This document shows, piece by piece, positions 1-12,322 of a stretch of 64,000 nucleotides of DNA (position 1 is the stretch's first letter; each line of letters begins with the position of its first letter). Under the pieces are notes generated by a model, which was not told where the DNA came from, did not search any database, and was given only the letters and a program-made list of their open reading frames with translations. The stretch is taken from NCBI GenBank assembly GCA_964017155.1, contig OZ024861.1:13744912-13808911 (forward strand), given 5' to 3'. The DNA comes from Oasisia sp. SBJ-2009 (taxonomy: Eukaryota > Annelida > Polychaeta > Sabellida > Siboglinidae). The position numbers were made by a program, and so were the translations under genes.

Positions 1-1980
1 GGTGGTGTTTGTGCTGGTGGTGGTAGTGGTAGTGGTAGTGGTAGTGGTGGCGGTGGTCGCCGTCTTCCTTGTCGTCGTGTTAGTGGTGGTGTGGTGCTGT
101 TGAATTGTAATTCGTTCACCAGACTACGTGAAATTGTTTTGTTATCTTAAAGGTATCGTTGAATGGTGTAAACTATGTCAATGTTAAACACATGTTGTCC
201 ATGGGTGAGAATATTCACTGGGCAACCGGAATAAGATGGCCCAACAAAAACACACACAGTTTATCCCTTGTTTATCGCTTAACCCTGCCTGTATTAAGAC
301 AATTGATCATACCTTCATGGCAGCCCTAGTCCATTGCATTTTCAGTCGGTTTGGCAACTATCAGATATTATAGGTCAGTATGACTGCCATCTTGTCTATC
401 AAACACTGACATCAGTACTTCCAGGAGAGGAGTTTAAGACATTGTGTCGATTCTGACTAATACTTGAGCGTCATTGAAGTGACAACTTGTTTAGTCTTTT
501 AATAGCATTCTCACCACCGTCGTCTGAGATCGTTGTTTGAATGCAACCGGCAAATGTTTCAAATTGCATCGCTGCTGAATCAAGCAAACTTTAATTAATA
601 CAATTATGTTCCTTCTTCATTTCTATTCAAATATTTAATTTATTTTAATACACAATTTATTCAGTAGTGTCATCGCCATTAAGCCAGTTATCTTTTGAAC
701 ATTATATGTAGGTTGGTGCTTAACTTGGCATTCGGGCAAGATAAGAAGTACCGTTGTAAGATGCGTTGGATCCTAGCTCATCTGATCGCAGTAAGTAACC
801 TTAGCTCAACGACATCACGAAGTCGACCTACAGGTATACAACTGGTGGTTGTATGTTTCACGTAACAATTCGGGTTATCACTCAACAGGCCGAGTGCGCA
901 TACCGAAATATATCGCTATTATGCTTCCATATACTTCCGTCTCGAAGGAGATACCGTTGTATAAAATGTAAAACATCTCGCTATAGCAGGAGTTTTGTGC
1001 CTGTGGCCATTAGAATGTTGAATGCTAAATGATTCATATTGCTGTCAACCGGTTGAACTGTTCTTATAGTGGATACATCTGGAATTCACTTGCATTTTGT
1101 TGTGACCATCCCATATATTGTAGATCATAAGTTGTACAATGCATATCCTTTTTAAGGACAATAAAGTGATTGATTGATTGATTGATTAATATCGCAGCAG
1201 ATACGACAACTCCCGCAAAGCATTTCATCATTTAATCAGTAGGAATTTCAGAAAGTAGTGTTTTGGCATCTCAAATACAGGGAGTATCGCGTTGGTTTGG
1301 AGTCATATATTTTATTGGATTTGGTTCACTATAGCTAACAATGTGGCGTGAGCCCTCATTAAGCAAGGGCTACACGTAATCTATTCCAAATGACGTATGC
1401 TATAAGAATATGATAGTGGAATGCGAATGACTGACGTCCGATTTCACTTCACCAGGTCACCCAAAATGATGTCATTGCTGTGTTATCTATTTTGAGGTAG
1501 CTCTCACGATTATATTGCCAAGCAGGGTGGACGTAAAACATATTTATTATTATTCATACAAATTATCTCATTTTATGCTCTGGTTTGATTTGCCTGCAAA
1601 ACATGATGTCAATGCATACATATTACATGAGAATACTTCTAAAACACACATGGCGTGAAGTCAGTTGTCTCAGTGTAAACTCGATGTTACACAATATTCA
1701 ATGGATAATAAATATGTTCTTCATTTACAGTAATTCATCAAGTGTCATTATTCTTACAGGTATGAGTAATTTTCCAAGGAAGTAATACATTGTGCATTGC
1801 TAAACTTAGTATGCAACGTAGGAAATGTCAATATTGTGTGACCGTTGTAAAATATGTTTCAGTCTTGATTTTAACATGTACAATAATCCAGGCATTACTA
1901 ATACAACAAACAATAATACCAAGTATATGCGATGGCGTACTAAAAACAAATGTGCATACAACAATATTATTTCGTTGTGT
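1..1980. other. Intergenic DNA without a recognisable gene
   Basis: No convincing exon is visible. Bases 1-90 are GGT/GGTAGT-rich low-complexity sequence. The rest is AT-rich with only short open frames. A retroposon-like tail at about 1150-1190 is listed separately. Confidence 0.6.
1110..1192 (+). repeat. 3' tail of a non-LTR retroposon or SINE with (TGAT)n end
   Basis: A TTTTTAAGGACAATAAAGTG stretch runs directly into four to five TGAT units. A short unique 3' end followed by a tetranucleotide array is typical of CR1/L2-type retroposon tails. The 5' body is not recognisable, so this is either a truncated or a very old copy. Basis: sequence pattern plus family knowledge. Confidence 0.4.
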
Positions 1981-4616
1981 CTAAAAGTCATCAGTGTGTT
2001 CATGGCGTGTCATCAGTGGTATCACATCAAACCGGCGACGACATCTCTCCTGCTCAGGGTCACGCATTAGAGCGTCGCGCATGCGCCGCCAAAATATCTC
2101 ACGAGCAGTTTCGTCTTCGTCGTCCACACTGCTCCATATAATCTGGACGGACGGGGCGCCGGGCTTCAAGAGTTGACCCACCCGACGTGGAACTGACGTA
2201 GGTTGGATGTTGTCAAATAAGATAAATATATACTTGTTCAGCGGCTTGTTGCTGTCGAGCGCTATCGTTAAGTAGTACATGCAGTCGATGTCGTGGATGA
2301 ACTATCGTGTCAAACACACGACCAACTTATCGCTGCATTCAAAACCACTCATGAAGTTTTTTTATTTTCGGGTCTCCGCCGACGTCGTCGCGATCGCCAA
2401 CGTAGAGACTCAAGCCCCACTCGTCCTCGGCTCGAGGCAGCAGACGCGTGCACACCCAGCGCGAGATTCTCGCCACGCCTCCTTGCTGCTCACGAGAATT
2501 TGTCGAATGCATCAAGTACAGCACCTTCGCGTCGTACTGTTTGTCCTGGGTACTAGAAGATGTCATCCTTTCTCGTGACCAGCACAGAGCTAGGTGATAC
2601 TTGATGTACCACCGCTGGTAGCGAGCCAGCACGGCAAATGAGCAGATGAATATCACGACCGCCACGACTGGTACGACAATTGGCAGGACAGACGGCACAC
2701 GACATTCCGACTCTATGTCCTCCAGGTCTATGTGGCTCAACGACTTGTCTCTGATGTCTCCGTATGTACACGTTAATCGTTCCTTGCTAACAAGTTGGAC
2801 GTGTGTCACACGAGTCCAACGCACGAACGACAACGTATCGCACATGAACATCTCACGTTGTAGGTCTACTGCGAGAGATCGAACATGAACCATTTCGTCT
2901 AGCTTCGATATAAATGTATCATTCAATGATTTAAGACGGTTTCCGCTCAGGTCGAGGTATTCCAAGTCTATCAAACTGTCCATGTATAAATCTATATAAG
3001 TAAGTTCGTTGTTTGCAAGGTTAATTAGTGTCAGACGATTACAATATTCGAATGCTAGTGGGTTGATGCCTCTGAGTTTGTTATGTGACAGGTTAATATC
3101 TTCCAAGAGACGCAAGCCTGAAAAACTATATTGGAAATCCGACCCAGAATCACCGAGTGCATTGTGGGAAAGATTAAAGAAACGCAGGTTTACAAAGGAA
3201 TGCATAAACTCTTGCGTAATCAGTTCAAGAGCTCCGTGACTAAGGTCCCAAACTTCTACACGATTCACACCTTCAATACAACATACACTGCACAGATCGT
3301 TCGTGAATTTATTCATTGAAAAATTAAGGAAACGTAAATGCACGTGTTTAATGCGCTGCTCTTTATGTCCTTTGGAGAGTTCATTCCACAATCAGCTAAA
3401 TCAAGAAATTCCAACGAACTTGGAATTTGGAGTGTTGGGCTGCTGCATGGAGCAGTGTTGTTTGCTGTCGACACCGTCGTCTGACGGAGAACTGGAGGTT
3501 CGATGGGGAAGTAGTCGTTGACGTCTAGCGTGTAATATCGGTCTAGGCAGAAGACTCGGCGGAAGTCGTACGGAAGCAATAACTGTGGGAATAGCTTAGT
3601 TTGCGGAGATTAGAAAAGGATAAAAGTGGGTTTCCTTTGAGAGAATTATAGTTAATATTTAACTCTTGCATATTCGTCAGGCAGCTTTGATGTTTGAAGT
3701 CAGTGGCAATTTCTTTGGCAGATCGTATACTTAAACGTTTCACGCGTCGCCAGAAGGGGGAGCAGAAATGAGACGATTTAAATATGGCCGCCTCTCATTG
3801 TGATCCGTCCAACACAACGGTGTCGACTCTTGTATTCATTATCGTCCCGAGTGAAGTCATGGCGTGTTGGTAGGGTAATTCGGCATTGCAGGACAAGACA
3901 AGCGAGCGAACGTTTGGCAAGTTAGTAAAAGCCCCCGGGTGTATGTGGGTCAAGTCACCCAAACGGCGAAATGACAAAGTCGAAATATTCGATTTTCGTA
4001 TGTTGTCAAACATGGCAGCCGTGATCTCAACGACCTTCCTTCGTAAAAGTCTAGCACCTCGAGGCGAGTTAGATTGGCGTATTCGGCAGCGATGGTGGTG
4101 TTTTCTATAACGCTGAGAGACAATACTCGCAGTTCTGGTGTGTGTGGCACAAACTGTGTCGGATATGACGTCATGTGAATGCCAGACAACGTGAGCACGC
4201 GCAGTGCGTGGAGTCCGGCGAAGGCTGCAGGTTGAATTGTCTTGTTCGAGGCGTGTCAATTTTAAGAAACAGTTCTCGTAAAGCGCCACAACGAAACTAC
4301 TGGCTAGTACCAAGATACGGAGTTCAGTCATGTTCACAAAATCCTTTTCATAAATGGTCGTAATGTTGTTTTTGCTGAGGTCCAAATCTGTGACGTCACT
4401 CGTATCCAATTTCGGGACACGAGTCATGCCTCGTGATTTACAGTCCACCACGACACGAGGATAAACATCGAGTGTAAGCCATTTGTTGTGGTCAACAATC
4501 GATGACCCATTCAAACGAGTACACTGAAGGGTTGACGATATCGACGGTAGTAGGCAGATTACAATGAAAATTACCACCACTTCGGCGTTTCTTGTGTCGT
4601 GATTACCCATGTTCAT
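1981..4616 (-). pseudogene. Toll-like receptor pseudogene (LRR-TM-TIR), single exon
   Basis: Read 5' to 3' on the minus strand, the relic has an N-terminal hydrophobic signal peptide (start about 4616), then an LRRNT-like Cys pair and many leucine-rich repeats such as VTDLDLSKNNITTI and LEYLDLSGNRLKSL. A Cys-containing LRRCT and a transmembrane helix (PIVVPVVAVVIFICSFAVLA, near 2625-2685) follow. The cytoplasmic TIR begins at YDAKVLYL, has a box-2-like RDDVGG and ends with a box-3 FW (IFWRRM). Toll receptors signal from the membrane through TIR adaptors in innate immunity. The frame is broken at about 4240, 4050, 3580, 3365 and 2340, with in-frame stops at 3795 (TGA) and 2302-2304 (TAG). The frame pieces overlap and continue each other, so one ancestral gene of about 870 codons is clear. 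No introns are visible. It is a pseudogene unless the assembly carries many indel errors. Confidence 0.85.
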
Positions 4617-4787
4617 GGAAAACCTAAAATCAAACGTTTGCGCTGTTGAGAAAATACACTCTAGTGAATGCCGTCTGTAGTAATGATATACCCCACATCA
4701 ATATATACGCCACATTGGTTCACATTTAAAACGAGACTTGAAGAAAAGCAACGCAGCAGAGATTTACTTGTGACACGCGTATGTCAC

Positions 4788-4928
4788 ATACACATGCGCA
4801 TGCGCATGCGCATGCGCATACGCATACGCATACGCATTCGCATTCGCATACGCATACGCATACGCACACGCACACGCACACGCACACACACACACACACA
4901 TACACACACACACACGCACACACTCAAC
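4788..4928. repeat. CATGCG/CATACG/CACACG microsatellite
   Basis: Variant hexamers (CATGCG, CATACG, CATTCG, then CACACG and CACACA) run without interruption. It is the first block of a longer simple-repeat run extending to about 5374. Open frames through it are low-complexity artefacts. Confidence 0.9.
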
Positions 4929-4939
4929 GTTAATAATTA

Positions 4940-5377
<438 letters not shown>

Positions 5378-5610
5378 GGAGCAGTCAAATGGGAGTCGTA
5401 GGTCTGTGAGTGAGGGCGATAGCTGGGAATGAAATGGGAGAAGGAGAACAGGGAGTAGATCGTTGGAAAGCGAGCATCGCGGAGCCGCGGGAGAGACGCG
5501 GGGATAGGTACACGGTAGTAGATCGAAGACGGGAAGCGGGATTAGAGACTGGGAGGAAGACGGGAGATGGAGACGGGAATAGAGACGGAGAACGCTGGAA
5601 GAGAATCAAC

Positions 5611-5983
5611 GGGGACGGGGGACGGGGACGGGGACGGGGACGGGGACGGGGACGGGGACGGGGACGGGGACGGGGACGGGGACGGGGACGGGGACGGGGA
5701 CGGGGACGGGGACGGGGACGGGGACGGGGACGGGGACGGGGACGGGGACGGGGACGGGGACGGGGACGGGGACGGGGACGGGGACGGGGACGGGGACGGG
5801 GACGGGGACGGGGACGGGGACGGGGACGGGGACGGGGACGGGGACGGGGACGGGGACGGGGACGGGGACGGGGACGGGGACGGGGACGGGGACGGGGACG
5901 GGGACGGGGACGGGGACGGGGACGGGGACGGGGACGGGGACGGGGACGGGGACGGGGACGGGGACGGGGACGGGGACGGGGTT
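5611..5983. repeat. (GGGGAC)n hexanucleotide array, about 61 copies
   Basis: Uninterrupted GGGGAC units over about 370 bp. The G-rich strand has a G4 run every six bases and should be able to form serial G-quadruplexes. The array lies in a purine-rich context (5385-5610, many GGGA/GACGGGA variants), from which it may have grown. Frames through it (Gly-Asp, Gly-Arg, Pro-Ser) are repeat artefacts. Confidence 0.97.
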
Positions 5984-6095
5984 GGTATGGGGTGATTCGG
6001 TTTCCAGAACCGGGGATGGGACGGGTCAAATAAAATTAATAGCATGCCTGCTTTGCTCAGAAATTATGTATAGAAAACAAGATTAACAGTCAATT

Positions 6096-6446
6096 TCAAT
6101 TAGTGCAACTACCAGCGGCGATGAGTGTGCATTTGTACACACAATGAACACCGCCAGTACAAGGATCGCTGATAACGTCCAGTACAAATATCTGACTTTG
6201 TTTGATGAACACTGGGCACTTGTCGAGACGTCTGCTTAAAGGTGCGGCTCTGCGGCTATAGTTAAACGTTTCGGTAATTGGGTAGCGGCAACGATTAATT
6301 ACTGCGCGACCTATGGCGAGACTATTGGTGGACCCGTGTACTCTACAAGGTGAATTTTTTGCAAGACATGGGACTTGAAATGGACTGTGGCGACACCTAA
6401 CGCTACATGTTGGTCTGTTAGCAATGTTTTGTCGAACAAGCGTCGC
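6096..6446 (-). CDS. Terminal exon of an unassigned Cys-rich, probably secreted protein
   Basis: On the minus strand a pyrimidine-rich stretch ending in TTGTTGTCAG (acceptor at 6447-6448) precedes an open frame of about 116 codons ending in TGA at 6096-6098. About ten cysteines are present, in the order TCSVRC, VPC, SPC, RCRYP, KCP, DPC, VHC, YKC, GSC. Codon usage looks coding-like and the frame is not low-complexity. I do not recognise the family. The NRCRYPITE stretch and the C-terminal CTGG...GSC spacing faintly recall IL-17-type cystine-knot cytokines, but the conserved aromatic motif is not visible, so I do not assign it. The next upstream DNA is the foldback element at 6640, so any 5' exons are displaced or lost. 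It could also be a chance open frame. Confidence 0.4.
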   Translation of the reverse strand, partial: ATLVRQNIANRPTCSVRCRHSPFQVPCLAKNSPCRVHGSTNSLAIGRAVINRCRYPITETFNYSRRAAPLSRRLDKCPVFIKQSQIFVLDVISDPCTGGVHCVYKCTLIAAGSCTN

Positions 6447-6644
6447 CTGACAACAATAGTTGTCAAAACAATTGTGGCAGTTCTTTTGACTCCGAGTCTT
6501 ATAATGGCTGTTACTAATACTTAACGACGGACAGATCAGTGTTCGATACTGTACCAAATCAGACAAATCTCGTTGATCTCACTCGCGCACACGTTCCTGC
6601 TTCCGCGCAGATGCACGGCCACACGCACACCCTTACAAAAATAC

Positions 6645-6860
6645 CATTCAAATACCATTGAATGGTTCTAGGGGGTATAATGGCCAATGGTATTTGAATG
6701 GTACTTCAATGGTACTTTGGTGGTCTGTGTAAATATACATTTGAATGGTATTTGAATGGTTCTAGGGGGTATAATGGCCAGTGGTATTTGAATGGTACTT
6801 GACTGAATGGTATTCTGAATGGTTCAATGGTATTCCAAATGGTACTTATTACAAGAGTAT
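6645..6860. repeat. AATGGTATTTGAATGG-type terminal repeats, left end
   Basis: Short direct and inverted units of ACCATTGAATGGT and AATGGTATTTGAATGGT, with two copies of GGTTCTAGGGGGTATAATGG. They mirror the right end at 11150-11335. Confidence 0.8.
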
Positions 6861-8029
6861 GTGCTTAGCGTTGCTACCTTGGAGCGGCGCGGAGGAATTC
6901 CTCCGGAGGTAGGTCAAAGGTCACATACCAAGGTAAAGTTCAAAGGTCAAATGACGCCCCTAGTGGCGTCCCCTGGCGGACCTGTCATGCACTTATGGCG
7001 CCCCTGGCGGATATGTCATGAACTAGGGGCGCCCACTTGACCCCTTTAAAAGGGGTCAAGTGGGGTTGGGGTCACGTTGCCCCCCTCGTGGATAGGTGAC
7101 GAACTACAAACTAGGTCAAACAACAAGTGGAGCCATCTGACGGATAAGTCTTCAGCCAATACCCCATAAATACGTGTGTCTTATTTTTTTAAACAATTTT
7201 TTAGTTGTCATTGGCTGTTGCGCACGAAGAAGAGTTTTCATTGGCTGTTGCGATGCAAGCAACGAAATGGGTTTTTGGGGGTAGTTTTGGAGGAGCAATA
7301 CCTTTAACGAAATAGGGTTTCGACATTGTTTTAATGAAAAGGCTTTATGAAAAACCGAATACGTCTTTGTGTCATGACATGGAGCGGAGCAAGGTAAAAG
7401 GTTATAAATTATTGTATTAAACTAAATTAAAACATTAACACAACACCCTATGGTAAACCTGTTGCCGGTTCAAGTATAGGGTGCTAGGTAACCAGCAGTA
7501 AATAATAAAACAATGTAACACATTGTATCTGTCACGTATTGGCCCTTAATGTAACTGGAGCGGAGTGTGCAAGAATGTTATAAGTTACTGTGACTTTTTA
7601 TAACTATAACAAACAAGACTTAACGCATCGCACTATGTAGTGTGCCTCCTCTTCTGCTAGTTAGGTCCCACGTATATTATTAACATACCTGGTCCTTTAT
7701 GTCCAGTGTGGGTGCAACACGGGTTGTCTATCTACCCAAACTTGCTGCCTCCCGACTAGGCCAGTCGGTTGCTGTGTTCTCATCGAGGGACACTGGCTCA
7801 GTTAGCTTCAATGGACGACGTTGTAGTGGTTGGTATACTAACCATCGACTGGGCGACTTGCAAGGCCAACGCTACTGTAAGTCACTGGTTTAACTATACG
7901 TTGCTAGGCAACCAGCAGTAAATAAAAAACAATGTAATACATTTTATCTGTATATTCACAAGTCTGGACACGTTTATTCATATGGCGGTCTCACTACACA
8001 CAGGTTCAGTTCTGGACGTAGGCAACTTA

Positions 8030-8258
8030 CATATGTCGTGCAATGGTCATGCGTGTTGTCCAGTATGCAGGTCACATAGCATTTCTTCCACCAATACAAA
8101 TTTGTAGCACACGCGTCGCGTCGCGTAAATATCCAGTATGTAACAAACACCGGTCACGTTCTGCTCGTAGGCAACTTACATATGTCGTGCAATGCGCATG
8201 CATGTTGTTCAGTATGCAGGTCACATAGCATTACTTCCACCAATACAAAATTGTAGCC
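8030..8258. repeat. About 140-bp direct repeat inside the left foldback arm
   Basis: Two copies of a unit containing CTTACATATGTCGTGCAATG, CAGTATGCAGGTCACATAGC and CTTCCACCAATACAAA. The right arm has about two and a half reverse-complement copies at 9510-9830. Confidence 0.75.
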
Positions 8259-8299
8259 CACGACACACGCGAACACATGCGTGAACACACGCGAACACA

Positions 8300-9340
8300 C
8301 GCGGGCACAGGCGAAAAATACGTAAAATTGAAACAAAGTCATCGCTGTGAAACGCTGAAAAGGTGTGAAATGGTAGAAGGTTGGCACACCGAATTCGTAA
8401 ACTATGAAAAACCTGACAAAGCATGTAAACACTAAAAATACGTCAAATCGACAAAGTCATGGCTGTAAAACAGTGAAAAGTTGTGAAATGGTACAAAGTT
8501 GGCTCACCGACTTAGTTAAGCATGAAAAACTTCACAAAGTTATGGCATGTAAACACAAAAAAAACAAAAACGTGAAATTGACAAAGTCATCGCTGTGAAA
8601 CGCTGAAAAGTTGTGAAATGGTACACATTTGGCACACCGACTTAGTAAAATATGAAAAACCTGACAAAGTTATCGCATGTAAACACACAAAATACGTCAA
8701 TGTGACAAAGTCATCGCGGTGAAACGCTGAAAAAAGTGGTGAAATGGTACAAAGTTGGCACACCGACTTAGTAAAATATGAAACACTTTACAACGTTATA
8801 GCATATAAACACTAAACATACGTGGAATTGAAAAAGGCATGGCGGTGAAACGCTGAAAAAGTGGTGAAATGGTACACAATTGGCACACCGACATAAAATA
8901 TGAAAAAACTTGAAAAAGTTATGGCATGTAAACACAAAAAAATACGTGAAATTGACAAAGTCATCGCGGTGAAACGCTGAAAAGTTGTGAAAATTATAAA
9001 AAAAATTGGCACACCGACTTAATAAAATATGAACAAACTTGAAAAAGTGATGGCATATAAACACAAAAAAATACGTCAAATTGACAAAGTTATCGCTGTG
9101 AAACGCTGGAAAGTTGATACAAAGTTGTAGCACCGACTTGGTAAAATGTACACACTTGACCAGGTTATCGCGTAGAATAGAAAAAATATTCTATTTACCA
9201 CAAGTTACAAGACTAACTTATTTAAATTTGTTAAAACACCACCTGTCTAACGCAATGAAAACGGTGAAACGTTACGAAATGGTATGTAGTTAGCACACCG
9301 ACTCAAGCAAATCAGAAAACTTGGTAAGGGTATTGCGTTA
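8300..9340. repeat. Tandem array of about 120-bp units in the foldback loop
   Basis: About eight diverged copies of a 118-130-bp unit, recognisable by GTAAACAC..AAATACGT, then GACAAAGTCATCGC, GTGAAACGCTGAAAAG, TGAAATGGTACA and TTGGCACACCGACTTAG. Copy starts fall near 8408, 8526, 8653, 8779, 8901, 9031 and 9150. Divergence between copies indicates age. No coding potential. Confidence 0.85.
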
Positions 9341-11149
9341 TAACTATGATGGATGGTGTAATTTTGCAAGAAATGGTGTTACGGCCCTGGTCTGACCCGC
9401 CATTTTTACGGAAGTTGTGTTTTCCACCTGGTTAGAAGCGTAATTTCAACGGAAGTTTTGTTTTGCACATGACATAAAACTGTCCTAGCCTGATGTGTAT
9501 TGATTGTGCAACGACATATGTAAGTTGCCTACATGCAGAACGTGACCTGTGTGTGTAACCTTGATTCTGGACATGGTGGCGACGCGTGAGTTACAATTTT
9601 GTATTGGTGGAAGTATTGCTTTGTGACCTACATACTGAACAACACACATGCGCATTGCACGACATATGTAAGTTGCCTACGAGCAGAACGTGACCGGTGT
9701 GTGCTACATACTGGACATGGTGGCGACGCGTGAACTACAATGTAATATTGCTGGAAGCAATGCTATGTGACCTGCATACAGGACAACACGCATGCGCATT
9801 GCACGACATATGTAAGTTGCCTACGTGGAGAACTTGACCTGTGTATCCTACATGCTGGACATGTAGTGAGACCGCCATATGAATAAACGTTTCCAGACTT
9901 GTGAAGATAGCGACAGATATACTGTATTACCTTGTTTTTTTTATTTATTGCTGGTTGCCTAGCAACGTATATTTGAACCAGTGACTTACAGTAGCGTTGG
10001 CCTTGCAAGTCGCACAGTCGATGGTTAGTGTACCAAACACTACAGCGTCGTCCACTGAAGCTGACTGAGCCAGTGTCCCTCGATTAGAACATAGCAACCG
10101 ACTGGCCTAGTCGGGAGGCAGCAAGCCTGGGTAGATAACCACGCCCGTGTTGCACCCTCACTGGACATGAAGGACCAGGTATGTTAGTAACATACATGGG
10201 ACCTAACTACCAGGATAGGAGGCACACTGCATAGTACGCTGCGTTAAGGCCTGTTTGGTATAGTTATACAAGGTACAATGTATTACATTGTTTTATCATT
10301 TACTGCTGGTTACCTAGCAACCTATAGTTGAACCGGCAGCAGGTCTACCATAGGGTGTTGTGTTAAACTCTGTGTTGGTATAGTTTAATATAATAATTTA
10401 TAACGTTTTACTTTGCTCCCTCCATGTCATGACACAAAGACGCATTCGATTTTTCATGAAGCCTTTTCATTAAAACAATGTTTAAACCCTATTTGGTTAA
10501 AGGTATTGCTCCTCCAAAACTACCCCCAAAAACCCATGTCCTTGCTTGCTCCGCAACAGCCAGTGAAAACTCTTCTTAGTGCGCAACAGCCAATGACAAC
10601 GCTCGCCAGGGTAGCATCTTGACCTCTTGTATATTTTAAAAAGTAGTTTACAAAATAAGACACACGTATTTATGGGGTATTGGTGGAAGACTTATCCGTC
10701 AGATGGCTCCACTTATTGTTTGACCTAGGCGCCGCTCTAGCCAGGATGGCCTTTTGACCTATTGACCTTTTGTCTATTTTTAAAAGTAGTTTAAAAAATA
10801 AGACACTCGTAATTATGGGTTATTAGCTGAAGACATATCCTTCAGATGGCTCCACTTGTTCTTTGACCTAGTTTGTTGTTCGTCACCTATCCACGAGGGG
10901 GCGCTACGTGACCCCTAACCCCAATTGACCCCTTTTAAAAATAAGATGCACGAATTTGGACAGTGCAAGTTCGTGACTTGTCCGTAAGGGAGCGACACTG
11001 GTTAATGACATATCCGCCAGGGGCGCCACTAGTTCGTGACTTTGGCACGTGACCTTTGAGCTTTCTCCGGAGGAATTCCTCCGCGCCGCCAAGATAGCAA
11101 CGCTAAGCACATACTATACTACTAACAAGCTATTAAGCTTCTTCGTCAA

Positions 11150-11340
11150 TGATATTCTGAATGGTATACCATTCAAGATACCATTGATGAAGAAGCTGAA
11201 GAGCTTCTTATAAGTACTATTCAGAATATCATTGAACCATTCAGAATACCATTCAGTCAAGTACCATTCATATACCACTGACCAGTATTCCTAGTACCAT
11301 TCAAAATCCCATTGACAAATACCATTCAATGATAAACCAA
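11150..11340. repeat. AATGGTATT-type terminal repeats, right end
   Basis: Reverse-complement counterpart of the left terminal block. It also holds a small palindrome in which AAGCTTCTTCGTCAATGATATTC faces GATGAAGAAGC. This extra palindrome is missing on the left. Confidence 0.75.
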
Positions 11341-11975
11341 TCAATATATACCTAGCTTTACAGAGATCATATGCACATGTAGATCAAACTGAAAACATAG
11401 TCAAGATAAATGAACAATGTTTTAATATGTTAAGTGTGTTGCTCTCAAACGTACATAATTATATGCAGCTATGAAGTGGTTTTCCATGAAATTATATCAT
11501 ACATGTTAATGTAATTATATAATACAAATACAATATTGGAACTTGATTTCTTCTTTACTATGGCCATAATCTTTTTCTTTACAAAATCTTTACACAATTC
11601 AAAAAGTACATTAATTCTAAATTGATTGAGCCATAATAATAAAGCAAAGAAGTAAAAAATTATAATAAAAGCACACTATGTTTTTCAATCTATGTGAACC
11701 AAAATATGTCATAGTGTGCTTGGAATATATTATAACATATTAGCAGTTTTTTTATATATATATATATACCAAATACATATATTTTGTTATTTGATTAATC
11801 AGGCATTGACAGTAATTTTAAAGAAAAAGTTTTACTAGCATGCAATCAAATTTAATTTAAATTATTTAGAAAAAACACATTTAGAAGGCAAATAAGTGTG
11901 CAATTTTTCAAGATATACATACACGCTTTCATTAGTTCGTTTTCAAACAATCCCTTCTTTATACACAGATTAAAC
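11341..11975. other. AT-rich spacer, no gene seen
   Basis: AT-rich sequence with a short TA microsatellite near 11750. No exon-like frame or recognisable repeat. Confidence 0.6.
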
Positions 11976-12322
11976 AGTTATGCCGTCGAGTCGACGTAAA
12001 CAAGCCGATGTCACAGTCACAGGGCGTGAACAGTTAGCGCACCACAGGGCCAGGCGCATATCAAGACCGCAAAGGCGATGTCTTGCGATTTACGGATAAA
12101 TACCAAAAACTAAGGCCACATCATTAATAGTTATTTTGTGTCACGTAGATTTATTGTTTACATTTTAAATGTATAAAAGGTTGCTAATTGTCCCTATTTC
12201 GACTTCGCAATGCACACCCAAGACATCGCCTTTGCGGCTCTGATACATCTGGGATACGCTAACTGCTGTGAGTGAATGACATCGCCATTGGCTTGTTTAC
12301 GTCGACTCGATCGGCATAACAT
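11976..12322. mobile_element. MITE with about 120-bp terminal inverted repeats
   Basis: GTTATGCCGTCGAGTCGACG at 11976 is mirrored by CGTCGACTCGATCGGCATAAC ending near 12321. The inverted match continues inward through AAACAAGCC and GCAAAGGCGATGTCTTG. The internal segment is about 100 bp and non-coding. This is a short non-autonomous DNA transposon. A target-site duplication could not be settled by eye. Confidence 0.75.

Larger units (their letters stand above)
6640..11340. mobile_element. Large foldback (inverted-repeat) element, 4.7 kb, non-coding
   Basis: The left arm (about 6640-8258) is repeated in reverse complement at about 9590-11340. Matching landmarks include TGTGCTTAGCGTTGCTA (6860 / 11095), the GCGCGGAGGAATTCCTCCGG palindrome (6885 / 11075), the TGGCTGTTGCGCAC region (7210 / 10580) and the ACATATGTCGTGCAATG units (8030, 8180 / 9510-9830). 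The arms are imperfect: the right arm has an extra copy of about 140 bp near 10740-10860. The outermost 200 bp of both arms consist of AATGGTATT/ACCATTCAA repeats. The loop (8260-9480) is a tandem array. No transposase frame is present. The structure fits a non-autonomous foldback or long-TIR DNA element. Confidence 0.8.

Noticed and set aside
6906..6921. AGGTCAAAGGTCA, a perfect DR1 nuclear-receptor element
   Set aside because: It lies inside the repeated foldback arm, its counterpart in the other arm is altered, and no promoter is nearby. Chance or repeat-internal sequence is the simpler reading.
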